Source: Woeseiaceae bacterium
GTDB taxonomy: Bacteria; Pseudomonadota; Gammaproteobacteria; Steroidobacterales; Woeseiaceae
Assembly: GCA_030065985.1 (NCBI GenBank)
Contig: JASJCM010000016.1
Coordinates: 1 to 36,692, forward strand
Reading direction: 5' to 3'
Length of the DNA stretch: 36,692 bases
The position numbers and the translations under genes are program-made. Numbering within the stretch: position 1 is the first letter of the stretch; the number at the start of each line of letters is the position of its first letter. Shown here in pieces: positions 7,809 through 19,663 of the stretch. Below the pieces are notes generated by a model. That model saw only the letters and a list, made by a program, of their open reading frames with translations. It ran no database searches and was not told the DNA's origin.

Positions 7809-9863
7809 ATGACAAACAAGCTCGGCAACCTGGTCCTCGACCGCTGGGTCGAAGGTGATGGTGACGGCAACATTCTCGCGAGCGCCGTGGACGGCAATGC
7901 GGTTGCGCGCATTACCAGCGCTGGCCTCGACTTCGGCGATATCCTGAATCACGCGCGCACTGTTGGTGGCACGAATCTGCGCAAGCTCACGTTTCATGAG
8001 CGCGGCGAGATGCTCAAGGCTCTCGCCCAGTACCTTATGGAGCATAAGCGAGAGCTCTACGCCCTTTCGACCCAGACCGGGGCTACCAGGGGCGACAGCT
8101 GGATCGATATCGACGGCGGCATCTCCACCCTTTTCGTGGCCTCCAGCAAAGCCCGACGAGAGATGCCGAATGATCATGTGTACCTCGACGGACCGTTTGA
8201 GCCTCTGTCGCGCAACGGCACCTTTATCGGCCAACACATCTATACGCCAAAGCTCGGCGCCGCTGTGCACATTAACGCGTTCAACTTCCCGTGCTGGGGC
8301 ATGCTCGAAAAACTGGGGCCTGCGCTGATCGCGGGCGTGCCGGCTATCGTCAAGCCCGCATCCAGCACGGCTTACCTGACAGAGCTCATGGTGCGTCGCA
8401 TACACGCGTCGGGCATCCTGCCGGACGGCGCTCTGCAGCTGATCTGTGGCAGTACCGGTGACCTGTTCGAGCATCTCAACTGCCAGGACACGATCGCGTT
8501 TACGGGATCGAAGGGCACCGCCGAGTTTCTGCAGCAGCACCCTCGAGTCGTCAGCCAGTCCGTCGCATTCACAGCCGAGACCGACTCGCTGAACTCGTCG
8601 ATCCTCGGGCCCGATGCCATCCCGGGCACGCCGGAGTTCGATCTCTATGTTCAGGAGGTCACGCGCGAGATGACCAGCAAGGCGGGTCAGAAATGCACGG
8701 CGATCCGCCGCATCATCGCGCCCTCCGGCATTGCGGGTGAACTCGTCAAGGCGCTGGCGAAGTTGCTCGGCGAGATCCGTATCGGCAATCCGGCCAACAA
8801 GGACATCGACATGGGCGCGCTCGCCAGTCAGGGCCAGCGTGACGAGGTCCGCGATCGCGTCGATGAACTCTCCAGTCAGGCCAGCGTCGTCTATGGCGGC
8901 GAAGAGGATTTCGACGTCGTTGATGCGGATGCATCTAAAGGCGCTTTTTTCATGCCGACATTGCTGCACTGCGAGAAACCACTGACCTCGAGCGCCGTGC
9001 ATTCTGTCGAGGCGTTCGGCCCTGTGAGCACGGTATTGCCCTACGACACTCTCGATGAGGCCATCGAGTTGTCGCGCCTGGGCGAAGGCAGTCTTGCCGG
9101 TTCGATCATCACCAACGACAACAATGTCGCACGTGAACTCGTGCTGGGCACGGCCGCCTATCACGGCCGCATGGTTATCATTAACCGGCACTGCGCGGCG
9201 GAATCCACCGGGCATGGCTCGCCGCTCCCGCACCTGGTCCACGGCGGACCGGGACGAGCCGGCGGCGGCGAGGAAATGGGCGGTGTGCGCGGCGTCAAGC
9301 ATTACATGCAACGGACAGCGTTGCAGGGTTCGCCCGAGACACTGACAGCCATAGGCAACCAGTGGCTGCGCGGTGCTGATCAGAGAGACCCGGGCATGCA
9401 TCCGTTCCGCAAGACTTTCGAGCAGCTCGAGGTCGGCGACACGCTGCACACTGACCCGCGCAAAGTCACGCTCGAGGACATCGAGCACTTCGCTGACTTC
9501 ACGGGCGACACGTTCTATGCGCATACCGATGAAGAAGCCGCAGCCAAGAACCCGTTCTTCGAGGGACGTGTTGCACACGGCTACCTGATCGTTTCCTTTG
9601 CCGCGGGCCTGTTCGTCGACCCTGACTTCGGCCCGGTGCTGGCGAACTACGGTGTCGACAACCTGCGCTTCGCGCAACCGGTTAACTACGACGACACACT
9701 CAAAGTGCGGCTGACGTGCAAGCAAAAAACGCTGCGCGCCGGCACGGGTTATGGCGAGGTTCGCTGGGATACCGAGGTTACGAACCAGGACGACGAGATC
9801 GTCGCACAGTACGACGTGCTGACGATGGTAGCGACCGACGAGCAGTGGGCGTCGGTGCAGTAG
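7809..9863 (+). CDS. paaZ: Bifunctional PaaZ: oxepin-CoA hydrolase / aldehyde dehydrogenase
   Basis: A 684-residue fusion (E. coli PaaZ is 681) that opens the oxepin-CoA ring and oxidises the resulting semialdehyde with NADP. The N-terminal aldehyde dehydrogenase (about residues 1-520) shows the catalytic Cys in [13 protein letters not shown] and the Glu in [12 protein letters not shown]. The C-terminal MaoC-type R-hydratase (about 535-684) has the Asp/His motif in [15 protein letters not shown] and [17 protein letters not shown]. Start is the ATG at 7809; the frame is open to 7548 but that overlaps paaX. It is transcribed away from paaX and ends three bases before the converging outer-membrane protein gene. 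Confidence 0.96.
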   Translation: MTNKLGNLVLDRWVEGDGDGNILASAVDGNAVARITSAGLDFGDILNHARTVGGTNLRKLTFHERGEMLKALAQYLMEHKRELYALSTQTGATRGDSWIDIDGGISTLFVASSKARREMPNDHVYLDGPFEPLSRNGTFIGQHIYTPKLGAAVHINAFNFPCWGMLEKLGPALIAGVPAIVKPASSTAYLTELMVRRIHASGILPDGALQLICGSTGDLFEHLNCQDTIAFTGSKGTAEFLQQHPRVVSQSVAFTAETDSLNSSILGPDAIPGTPEFDLYVQEVTREMTSKAGQKCTAIRRIIAPSGIAGELVKALAKLLGEIRIGNPANKDIDMGALASQGQRDEVRDRVDELSSQASVVYGGEEDFDVVDADASKGAFFMPTLLHCEKPLTSSAVHSVEAFGPVSTVLPYDTLDEAIELSRLGEGSLAGSIITNDNNVARELVLGTAAYHGRMVIINRHCAAESTGHGSPLPHLVHGGPGRAGGGEEMGGVRGVKHYMQRTALQGSPETLTAIGNQWLRGADQRDPGMHPFRKTFEQLEVGDTLHTDPRKVTLEDIEHFADFTGDTFYAHTDEEAAAKNPFFEGRVAHGYLIVSFAAGLFVDPDFGPVLANYGVDNLRFAQPVNYDDTLKVRLTCKQKTLRAGTGYGEVRWDTEVTNQDDEIVAQYDVLTMVATDEQWASVQ

Positions 9864-9866
9864 ACG

Positions 9867-10622
9867 TTAGAGCGTCAAGCCGACGCTGAGCGACCAGCTC
9901 AGGTCCTTGCCGCGCGAAGCGTCCGCCTGCTCCAGAAGCAGCGTCGACGCCTCGATGTCCTTTTCCTGCACGGCGAGCCGCAATGACGTGCGCGAATCGA
10001 TCTGCCACGTCAGGTGGGCGTCGAGCAATTCGGCATACTCGAGCATCTTCTCTTCGACGGTATGTGCGAAGCCGACCTCAAGGCTTTTCACCGGTTTGAT
10101 ACTGCCAAGAAGCGAGGTCCGCTGATAGTCGGCAAGGCTGCCGTCCTGCAAAGTGCGACCGCCGTACCATGCGACCGTCAGGCTCGAGTTCATCTGCCCC
10201 TGCATGCCCAGCTCGGCGCCAACCTTGTCCTCGAGCACCTGGCCGTCGTTGTTTTCGCGAACCTCGTAGCTCGTTTTCAGCGTTCTCGATTTCCACCAGC
10301 TCTTGTTGCCGCTTTGCCATGAGCGTCCGAGAGCCAGTTGTGTACTGTCGCTGCCGATCGCGCGGACGAAGTCCGACCCGGCACGGATCGTGTCGCCCTT
10401 GCGACCGAAGTTCGCCTTCGCATACCAGTCACCGGACGAGAACGAGTACCGAATGTGCAAGGCATCACCGCCGAAGCGTGGCTGCATGCTGTCGCGAAAC
10501 GCGGTGGTCTCCTCGCTGTAAAGATCAGCGGGTGCCTCGCCCTCCGTGACGAGGGCATGCTGAGCAGCCGCGACTGTCGACCACAGCGCGGCGAGCAACA
10601 GGATAGTTGCGCGTGCAAACAT
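9867..10622 (-). CDS. Exported protein, probable outer-membrane beta-barrel
   Basis: I do not recognise the family. The 251-residue product begins MFARATILLLAALWSTVAAA, a clear signal peptide probably cleaved near AAAQH. The mature part alternates polar and hydrophobic residues in strands (for example LHIRYSFSSGDWYAKANFG and TSLRLAVQEKDIEAS) and ends WSLSVGLTL. An amphipathic last strand with a terminal hydrophobic residue is typical of barrels inserted by BAM. The ATG at 10622 was chosen over an upstream start at 10676 because it begins the signal peptide. It converges on paaZ and diverges from icd. A role in uptake of aromatic compounds is possible from position only. Confidence 0.6.
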   Translation of the reverse strand: MFARATILLLAALWSTVAAAQHALVTEGEAPADLYSEETTAFRDSMQPRFGGDALHIRYSFSSGDWYAKANFGRKGDTIRAGSDFVRAIGSDSTQLALGRSWQSGNKSWWKSRTLKTSYEVRENNDGQVLEDKVGAELGMQGQMNSSLTVAWYGGRTLQDGSLADYQRTSLLGSIKPVKSLEVGFAHTVEEKMLEYAELLDAHLTWQIDSRTSLRLAVQEKDIEASTLLLEQADASRGKDLSWSLSVGLTL

Positions 10623-10743
10623 TCGATACCCCTGGCGAATTGCGCGAATCCTATGCTTATCAGCGAGATAGAGCAACCTCTGAAAGCAATATCTTGATAC
10701 ATTTCACAAGGCGCTGACGCAAGCGTTCTGGCGAGCTTCGCTA

Positions 10744-13004
<2,261 letters not shown>

Positions 13005-13211
13005 GGTATGACCAGAATGCGGCCACTTGCTCACTCCCAGATGCAGCTGGATGAGCAGCGTCGCGTCGTATACTGGAAAGGTCAAAGACTCGATCTGCTT
13101 TCACCCGAGTAAAGAGAGCATTTATCGATGTCGATGTAGACGGCGCGCCTATCGCAGTTATGCCCAGACACGGGTACAGATGGAATGAGCCGCCCTGGCG
13201 ACCTTGAGAGC

Positions 13212-13670
13212 TCATTTGAACGGCAGCGCCGTGTCGGCCTTGATTTCCTTGAGCACGATGTTCGAGCGCACCTGTGACACGCCAGGCAAGCGAAAAATGA
13301 AGTCGTCGAGGAACGCGTTGTAGGCGTCGATGTCTTCTGCGACGACGCGCAGGTGAAAGTCGGCCTCGCCGCTCGTCGCGAAGCACTCGAGCACTTCGGG
13401 ATGACGTAGCACCTCCTTCACGAAACGCGCGACGTTCTTCTGTTCGTGACGCGCAAGTGAGACATGCACGACGGCAGAGAAATCGAAGCCAGCCTTGCGC
13501 GTATCGACGATGACTGCATAGCGATCGATGATGCCGGCCTCCTCGAGGCTCTTAACGCGTCGCCAGCACGCCGAACTCGACATGCCGGTTCGCTCGCCAA
13601 GCTCCTGCATCGTCAGGCGGCTGTCTCCCTGCAGCTCCGAGAGGATTTTCCGGTCTTTTGCCTCAAGCAT
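13212..13670 (-). CDS. Lrp/AsnC-family transcriptional regulator
   Basis: A 152-residue feast/famine regulator. Residues 1-60 form an AsnC-type helix-turn-helix (KILSELQGDSRLTMQELGER, then SSSACWRRVKSLEEAGII). The rest is the RAM ligand-binding domain (VVHVSLARHEQKNVARFV and the SGEADFHLRVVAEDIDAY loop). These proteins are usually octamers that sense amino acids. It diverges from the aryl-pyruvate ferredoxin oxidoreductase gene, a common arrangement for a local regulator of amino-acid catabolism. The natural guess is that it senses an aromatic or branched amino acid and controls that gene. The ATG at 13670 gives a standard N-terminus. Confidence 0.92.
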   Translation of the reverse strand: MLEAKDRKILSELQGDSRLTMQELGERTGMSSSACWRRVKSLEEAGIIDRYAVIVDTRKAGFDFSAVVHVSLARHEQKNVARFVKEVLRHPEVLECFATSGEADFHLRVVAEDIDAYNAFLDDFIFRLPGVSQVRSNIVLKEIKADTALPFK

Positions 13671-13699
13671 GAATTTTGTGCCGATTTATCTGAGTATTC

Positions 13700-13729
13700 G
13701 GGACAGTTTACCGCAAAACCGGCTATAAG
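13700..13729 (+). promoter_or_regulatory. Candidate promoter of the ferredoxin oxidoreductase gene
   Basis: GGGACA (13700-13705) and TATAAG (13724-13729) are spaced by 18 bases in the divergent gap between the Lrp-type regulator and the oxidoreductase. This would start transcription about 45 bases before the ATG at 13780. TTTTG and CAAAA arms about 30 bases apart flank this region and could belong to an Lrp-type site, but the match is weak. Confidence 0.4.
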
Positions 13730-13779
13730 CGGGACGATTGGCACCCTTTTCCGGCAATTCTGCGGGATACTTCCCGACC

Positions 13780-16700
13780 ATGCTCGACAACTACGAACTC
13801 ATCGACCGCTATCGCCGCGAGTCGGGACGCGTCCTGCTGACCGGTACGCAGGCGCTCGTCCGCATCCCGCTGATGCAGCGCACGATGGACGCGGCAGCCG
13901 GCCTCAATACCGCCGGCTTCATCAGCGGCTACCGTGGCTCACCACTCGGCATGGTCGATCTCGAGCTGTGGCGTGCGAAGACTTTTCTCGCCGAAAACAA
14001 GATCGAGTTCCTGCCCGCCGTCAATGAAGACCTCGCTGCAACAGCGGTACTCGGCTCGCAGCAGGTCGAGACAGATCCGGGTCGGGAAGTCGATGGCGTA
14101 TTTGGCATGTGGTACGGCAAAGGCCCGGGCGTGGATCGTGCCGGCGATGCTCTGAAACACGGCAACGCCTACGGCAGTTCACCAAACGGCGGCGTGCTCG
14201 TCGTTGCAGGCGACGACCATGGCTGCGTGTCATCGTCGATGCCGCATCAGTCCGACGTTGCGTTTCTCACGTTCATGATGCCGTGGCTGAACCCGGCGAA
14301 TGTCGCCGAGTATCTCGAATACGGCCTGTATGGTTTCGCGCTGTCACGCTACTCGGGCATGTGGGTCGGCTTCAAAGCCATTACCGAGACCGTGGAATCG
14401 GCGATGTCGGTCGAACTCCCGCCTTACCGTCAGTTTGCGATACCGACGGACTTCGAGATTCCGGCGACGGGCCTGCACTATCGCTGGCCCGACTTCCCTG
14501 GCCCCCAGATCGAAGAACGACTCGAGGCCAAGAAAGCCGCAACGCTCGCATTCGCTGCAGCGAACCCGATCGACCGCAAGATCTTCGACGTACCGCACGC
14601 GAGATTCGGCATTGTCACGACCGGCAAAGGTCACCTCGACCTGATGGAAGCGCTGCGTCTGCTCGGCATCGAGGAAGACGAGGCGCGCCGGCTCGGCATC
14701 GACGTCTACAAGGTCGGCATGGTCTGGCCGCTCGAACCTCAGGGAGCGCTCGACTTCGTGCAGGAGAAAGTCGAAGTCCTCGTTGTCGAAGAGAAGCGCG
14801 GCATCATCGAAAGCCAGTTCAAGGAATATTTCTACGACTACCCGGGCCGCAAGCCCAACAGCATGGTCGGCAAAGAAGACGAGAACGGCAATCGCCTCGT
14901 GCCGTGGATCGGCGAGCTGATGCCAATGGATCTCGTGCCGATCGTCGCTCAACGCCTCGACCGTGTGCTCGGGGGGGAGCGCTTCACGCAACGCGCCGAG
15001 GAACTGCAGCGGCGCGCGCACCCGATCGAGGTCGGTGGCGCTCAACGCATTCCGTATTTCTGTTCCGGCTGCCCTCACAACACATCGACGAGAGTGCCTG
15101 AGGGCTCCCAGGCGCTCGCCGGCATCGGCTGCCACTTCATGGCCAGCTGGATGGGCCGCGAGACCGACGGCCTGATCCAGATGGGTGGCGAAGGCGTCAA
15201 CTGGATTCCGCGAGCACTGTTCAACGGCAATCAGCACGTCTTTCAGAACCTCGGCGACGGTACGTTCTATCACTCGGGTTCGATGGCCATACGCCAGGCG
15301 ATCGCGGCGGGCACAAACATCACCTACAAGATCCTGTTCAACGATGCCGTAGCAATGACGGGTGGCCAACCGGTCGATGGGCCGCTTTCCGTGCAGGGCA
15401 TTGCGCATTCGGTCAGGGCCGAGGGCGTCGAGCGCATAGCAATTGTCTCGGACGAACCGGAACTCTTTGATCCGACCGAGTTTCCCAACGGAACGTCAAT
15501 CTCGGATCGCCGCGACCTCGATGAAGTGCAGCGCGAATTGCGCGACATCCCGGGTGTGACAGTGCTGATCTACGCGCAGACCTGTGCAACCGAGAAACGA
15601 CGGCGCCGCAAACGCGGCAAACTCGAGGACCCGAATAAGTTCGTCGTCATCAATGACCTCGTTTGCGAAGGCTGCGGCGACTGCTCGGTTGAATCCAACT
15701 GCCTGTCGGTCGTGCCCAAGGAAACGCCATTCGGGCGGAAACGACAGATCGACCAGAACAGCTGTAACAAGGATTATTCCTGCGTCAACGGCTTTTGCCC
15801 GAGCTTCGTAACCGTCGAGGGCGAGCGGCAGAAAACGGCACGCGGCGGCACGCATGACGTGGCCTTCGGCACGCTCGAAGCGTCACTGCCCGATGCCGAC
15901 ATTCCTGACATAAATCATTGCTACGACCTGCTCGTGACGGGCGTTGGCGGCACCGGCGTCATCACCGTCGGCGCGCTCATTACGATGGCTGCCCACCTCG
16001 AGCGTAAGGGCGCCAGCGAACTCGATTTCATGGGTTTCGCGCAGAAGTTTGGCCCTGTCCTGAGTTACCTGCGCATAGGCGAGCAGCCGACCAGCATTAA
16101 CCAGGTGCGTATCGAGTCTGCCCGTGCCGACGCGTTGATCGGTTGCGACCTGGTGGTCAGTTCGTCGCCGAAGGCATCGGTCACCTACCAGCACAACCAC
16201 ACCCGTGCTTTGCTCAATACGGCCGAGATGCCGACCGGCGATTTCGTTCGCCAGCGCGATGCCAACCTGCGCGCCGATGAGCGCGTCGCTGCGATCGCCG
16301 ACGTCGTTGGCGACGGTAATCTCCAGACTCTCGATGCGAACAGCCTCGCCGATCGACTGATGGGCGACACGATCTACGCCAACGTGATGATGGTTGGTGC
16401 TGCATGGCAGAGCGGGCTGATACCTCTCTCTCTGGACGCCCTGCTCCGCGCCATCGAACTCAACGGCGTCAAGATCGACGACAATAAGCGCGCCTTCACG
16501 TGGGGCCGGATTGCCGCGCACGATCCCGCGGCGGTGGCCAAGCTGCTCGACGGCCATGGCGAACCGGTCGTGGAGTCCCTCGAGGACATGATCGAGCGGC
16601 GCGCTGACTTCCTGGTCGATTATCAGAACGCAGATCTTGCAAGGAAGTATGCGGCGGCCATGGAACGTGTCCGGGCCGCGGAAGCGAAGATCGGTGACAG

Positions 16701-17178
16701 CGATCAGCTGGCGCGTGCCGTTGCGCATGCCTATTTCCGCCTGCTCAGCTACAAGGACGAGTACGAAGTGGCGCGCTTGCACTCACGCAAGGCGTTTCTC
16801 GAAGAGATACGTCGCGACTACGGCGACAACGCAAAGGTTCGCTTCCACCTCGCGCCGCCATTTCTCGGCGGCAAACTCGACGCGCGCGGTCGGCCACGCA
16901 AGCGCGAGTTCGGCGGCTGGATGCTGCCCGTGTTTCGCATCCTGGCCAAATTCAAAGGACTGCGTGGCGGTCCATTCGACATCTTCGGCTACAACGCCGA
17001 ACGGCGATGGGAGCGATCGCTCATCCGCGACTTCGAAGCGTGGCTCGATGAGGCGCTGCCGAAACTCGATGAAGGTAACCATTCCGGGATGGTTGGCGAG
17101 GCCAATCGATACCTCGAGATACGCGGGTTCGGTCCTGTTAAGCTCGCGGCATGGCAGGAATTGAATACGAGCCCATAG
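13780..17178 (+). CDS. Fused indolepyruvate (aryl-pyruvate) ferredoxin oxidoreductase
   Basis: A 1132-residue single-chain 2-oxoacid:ferredoxin oxidoreductase that converts aryl-pyruvates to aryl-acetyl-CoA and CO2 using thiamine diphosphate and ferredoxin. In order: an IorA-like pyrimidine-binding part with FISGYRGSPLGMVDLELW; a TPP-binding part with FCSGCPHNTST, NLGDGTFYHSG and FNDAVAMTGGQP; a cysteine-rich Fe-S part (CEGCGDCSVESNC, then SCVNGFCPSF); an IorB-like gamma domain with TGVGGTGVITVGALI; and a C-terminal extension typical of proteobacterial fused forms. The Fe-S cysteine spacing departs from the classic CxxCxxCxxxC pattern, as I recall for this family. The ATG at 13780 is preferred to a TTG at 13738. 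The MBL gene overlaps its end. Branched-chain substrates are possible too. Confidence 0.9.
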   Translation: MLDNYELIDRYRRESGRVLLTGTQALVRIPLMQRTMDAAAGLNTAGFISGYRGSPLGMVDLELWRAKTFLAENKIEFLPAVNEDLAATAVLGSQQVETDPGREVDGVFGMWYGKGPGVDRAGDALKHGNAYGSSPNGGVLVVAGDDHGCVSSSMPHQSDVAFLTFMMPWLNPANVAEYLEYGLYGFALSRYSGMWVGFKAITETVESAMSVELPPYRQFAIPTDFEIPATGLHYRWPDFPGPQIEERLEAKKAATLAFAAANPIDRKIFDVPHARFGIVTTGKGHLDLMEALRLLGIEEDEARRLGIDVYKVGMVWPLEPQGALDFVQEKVEVLVVEEKRGIIESQFKEYFYDYPGRKPNSMVGKEDENGNRLVPWIGELMPMDLVPIVAQRLDRVLGGERFTQRAEELQRRAHPIEVGGAQRIPYFCSGCPHNTSTRVPEGSQALAGIGCHFMASWMGRETDGLIQMGGEGVNWIPRALFNGNQHVFQNLGDGTFYHSGSMAIRQAIAAGTNITYKILFNDAVAMTGGQPVDGPLSVQGIAHSVRAEGVERIAIVSDEPELFDPTEFPNGTSISDRRDLDEVQRELRDIPGVTVLIYAQTCATEKRRRRKRGKLEDPNKFVVINDLVCEGCGDCSVESNCLSVVPKETPFGRKRQIDQNSCNKDYSCVNGFCPSFVTVEGERQKTARGGTHDVAFGTLEASLPDADIPDINHCYDLLVTGVGGTGVITVGALITMAAHLERKGASELDFMGFAQKFGPVLSYLRIGEQPTSINQVRIESARADALIGCDLVVSSSPKASVTYQHNHTRALLNTAEMPTGDFVRQRDANLRADERVAAIADVVGDGNLQTLDANSLADRLMGDTIYANVMMVGAAWQSGLIPLSLDALLRAIELNGVKIDDNKRAFTWGRIAAHDPAAVAKLLDGHGEPVVESLEDMIERRADFLVDYQNADLARKYAAAMERVRAAEAKIGDSDQLARAVAHAYFRLLSYKDEYEVARLHSRKAFLEEIRRDYGDNAKVRFHLAPPFLGGKLDARGRPRKREFGGWMLPVFRILAKFKGLRGGPFDIFGYNAERRWERSLIRDFEAWLDEALPKLDEGNHSGMVGEANRYLEIRGFGPVKLAAWQELNTSP

Positions 17179-18176
17179 CGCGGCCGCAGCGTGGCGAGAC
17201 CACGCGCATGGACGAAGGGATAACCTGGCTGCGCATGCCGTTGCCTTTCGCGCTCAATCACATCAACCTCTGGCTTCTCCGCGACGACAGCGGCTGGGTC
17301 ATTGTGGACACAGGCGTCGATACGAAAACCAGCCGCAGCATCTGGGAAGCCACGTTTGCCGGTCCGATGAATGGCGACCCGGCGACGCACGTCATCGCCA
17401 CGCACCTGCACCCCGATCATGTCGGATGCACGGGTTGGCTCGTTGACCACTTCGAAGTCGATCTCTGGATGACACGCGCCGAGTACCTGCTGTGCCGCAT
17501 TCTCGTCGGCGACACGGGGCATGAGGCGCCGCCGGAAGGCGTGCGCTTCTACAAAGCAGCGGGATTCACCGACGACCAGCTCTCCCTGTACCGCGCAACG
17601 TTCGGCACCTTCGGAAAATTTGTCCGCAGCATGCCCCTGTCCTATCGCCGCATGCAGGACGGCGAGCACCTGCATTTCGCCGGCTATGACTGGCAGATCA
17701 TTGTCGGGTCCGGGCATTCCCCCGAGCATGCCTGCCTCTTCGATGCTGACCGCAATATCCTGATTTCGGGTGATCAGATCCTGCCGACGATCTCGCCGAA
17801 CGTCAGCGTCTGGCCGACGGAGCCCGAGGCCGACCCGCTGAGGGACTGGTTTAATTCAATCGACAAGCTTGAAGCCGCTCTGCCCGAAGACGTGCTGGTT
17901 TTGCCCGCGCATGGCAAGCCCTTTCGGGGAGCGCACGTGCGGCTCGAACAGCTGCGCAAGGACCACACGGACCGCCTCGAGATTCTGCTCAATAACGCCG
18001 CAGAACCGCGGCGAGTTGTCGACACGTTCGACGATCTGTTCAAAGCGGAGATCGACGATACGAATCGCATCATGGCGACGGGCGAATCGCTCGCCCACCT
18101 GCGCTACCTGGTCGGTACGGGTGACATGCAGGTGGAAACCGATACTGACGGCGTCTCGTGGTACCGCCGCAGCTAG
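17151..18176 (+). CDS. MBL-fold metallo-hydrolase
   Basis: A 341-residue metallo-beta-lactamase-fold protein. The metal-binding motif THLHPDHVG (HxHxDH) is intact, followed by His in GSGHSPEHACLF, Asp in ILISGDQILP and His in VLPAHGKPF, so a di-metal site is expected. The C-terminal 80 residues are helical and resemble the extension found in glyoxalase-II-like or thioesterase-type members. The substrate cannot be read from sequence. The ATG at 17151 overlaps the oxidoreductase gene by 28 bases, implying coupling; the start at 17208 (MDEGITWLRMPLPF) is an alternative. A CoA-thioester or thiol-ester hydrolase role acting on oxidoreductase products is a guess from context. Confidence 0.85.
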   Translation: MAGIEYEPIARPQRGETTRMDEGITWLRMPLPFALNHINLWLLRDDSGWVIVDTGVDTKTSRSIWEATFAGPMNGDPATHVIATHLHPDHVGCTGWLVDHFEVDLWMTRAEYLLCRILVGDTGHEAPPEGVRFYKAAGFTDDQLSLYRATFGTFGKFVRSMPLSYRRMQDGEHLHFAGYDWQIIVGSGHSPEHACLFDADRNILISGDQILPTISPNVSVWPTEPEADPLRDWFNSIDKLEAALPEDVLVLPAHGKPFRGAHVRLEQLRKDHTDRLEILLNNAAEPRRVVDTFDDLFKAEIDDTNRIMATGESLAHLRYLVGTGDMQVETDTDGVSWYRRS

Positions 18177-19573
18177 AAGCCCCACCTCTCCCCGACGTGC
18201 ATTGAGACGACCAGGAATACCGCGGACAGCGCCAGCAGCTTCAGTAACAATGGACCTGCGAAACGGAACCAAGCCGCATACGGCACCTTCCCAAGCGCCA
18301 ACGCACCCATGACCAGCGCGCTGGTCGGCACGAGCATATTCGAGAAGCCGTCACCGAACTGATACGCGAGCACCGCGGTCTGCTGCGGTACGTCGGTCAG
18401 CGTCGCCAGCGGCGACATGATCGGCATGGTCACGAAAGCCTGTCCGCTACCCGAGGGAATGAACAGGTTGCAAATGGACTGTACGACTAGCATGCCGAGC
18501 GCGGACGCTTCGGACGGCAGGCCTTCAAGCAACCCGGCTATCGAATTTACGACCGTATCGATGATCTGGCCGTCAGACAGCACGGTCTCGATCGTTCGCG
18601 CGAACCCGACGAGCAGCGCGGCCGGCGTCATCTCTGCTGCGCCCTGGAGGAACGTGCGACTGGTCTCGCTGGCCGACAAGCCTGCGATGATCGCCGCTAC
18701 AAGGCCTATGCCGAGGAAGATCGCGTTGAGTTCGGGGATATACCACCCGTAAGCCTTTACGCCGTAGACAAATACGGCCAGGCCGACCACGAATACAATT
18801 AGCGTCAGCACGCGCGGCAGAGTCATGCGCGCGTCGGCCGGTGGCTCGAACCCGGTGCTGTAGTCGACGTCCGCAACGAGGCTCTGCGAGGGATCTGCCT
18901 GAACGCGCATTGCATAACGATAGATGTGATGAAACGCGACGGCGAGAAGACCGAACATCATTATGAGTTTCAGCGCCCAGCCGGATGTCAGCGGCACCTG
19001 TGCGATGTCCTGGGCGATGAGTACGCCAAACGGGTTGATGCCAGCGCATGCCCAGCCAATACCGTAAGGAATCCAGACCATGCCCATTGCGACGACGGCA
19101 TCCATGCGCATGGCGAGTGACATGGTGACGATGATCGGCACGAGCGGCACGTACTCCTCGCCCATGCCAATCGTGTAGGAACCTACGCTGAACAGCACCA
19201 GGCAGCCGGCGATCAGAATCCATGGACTCTTGCCGAGACGCTCCACCGCACCGTGTAGCGCCGCATCGATAGCGCCGGTCTTGCGCAGCACCGCGATGAC
19301 GCCGCCCACGAGGAAGATAAGAAAGATGATGGCTTGCGCTGACGAGAAGCCGTCGGAGATGGCGAGCAGGAAATGCCAGGGCGGCAGAACCTCGCGCTCT
19401 CCAGGGCCGAGCACTTCGTAGGTGCCCGGTACGACCGCGAGGCGACCACCTTGCTCAGGAAGCGCTGCCCGCTCGAACTCTCCGTGCGGCACAACATAGG
19501 ACAGCAGTTGTGCGAGCACGATGAACGAGAAAATCAGGACGAGTGAATCGAGCGACCAGTTGCGTCTTTTCAT
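18173..19573 (-). CDS. YfcC-family (C4-dicarboxylate/amino-acid-type) membrane transporter
   Basis: A 466-residue inner-membrane protein with about 12 hydrophobic segments. The start MKRRNWSLDSLVLIFSFIVL is followed by a periplasmic YVVPHGEFER, as in YfcC/DcuC-like anaerobic C4-dicarboxylate or basic amino-acid carriers. Characteristic stretches are SVGSYTIGMGEEYVPLVPII and FIPSGSGQAFVTMPIMSPL, the paired glycine-rich re-entrant motifs of this fold. I chose the ATG at 19573; a GTG at 19600 is possible. Its stop shares the four bases CTAG with the stop of the converging MBL-fold gene. Substrate unknown. Confidence 0.85.
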   Translation of the reverse strand: MKRRNWSLDSLVLIFSFIVLAQLLSYVVPHGEFERAALPEQGGRLAVVPGTYEVLGPGEREVLPPWHFLLAISDGFSSAQAIIFLIFLVGGVIAVLRKTGAIDAALHGAVERLGKSPWILIAGCLVLFSVGSYTIGMGEEYVPLVPIIVTMSLAMRMDAVVAMGMVWIPYGIGWACAGINPFGVLIAQDIAQVPLTSGWALKLIMMFGLLAVAFHHIYRYAMRVQADPSQSLVADVDYSTGFEPPADARMTLPRVLTLIVFVVGLAVFVYGVKAYGWYIPELNAIFLGIGLVAAIIAGLSASETSRTFLQGAAEMTPAALLVGFARTIETVLSDGQIIDTVVNSIAGLLEGLPSEASALGMLVVQSICNLFIPSGSGQAFVTMPIMSPLATLTDVPQQTAVLAYQFGDGFSNMLVPTSALVMGALALGKVPYAAWFRFAGPLLLKLLALSAVFLVVSMHVGERWGF

Positions 19574-19610
19574 TGTTATACGCCAGCGTTGCGAGCGCAC
19601 AGCCTAGCGC

Positions 19611-19643
19611 AAAAAAAGGCCGGTGACAGTAATGCCACCGGCC
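19611..19643 (-). terminator. Rho-independent terminator after the repeat-protein gene
   Basis: On the minus strand GGCCGGTG and CACCGGCC form a perfect 8-bp GC-rich stem with a 10-base loop, followed directly by seven T. It begins 20 bases after the repeat-protein stop and closes the mscS-to-repeat-protein gene series. Confidence 0.9.
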
Positions 19644-19663
19644 CGTTCGGGATTGAAGCGGGT

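Noticed and set aside
7788-9725. A 645-codon minus-strand frame
   Set aside because: It lies opposite paaZ, a full-length recognised enzyme; long antisense frames are expected in GC-rich genes.
14344-15408. A 354-codon minus-strand frame
   Set aside because: Antisense shadow of the ferredoxin oxidoreductase gene with no domain signature.
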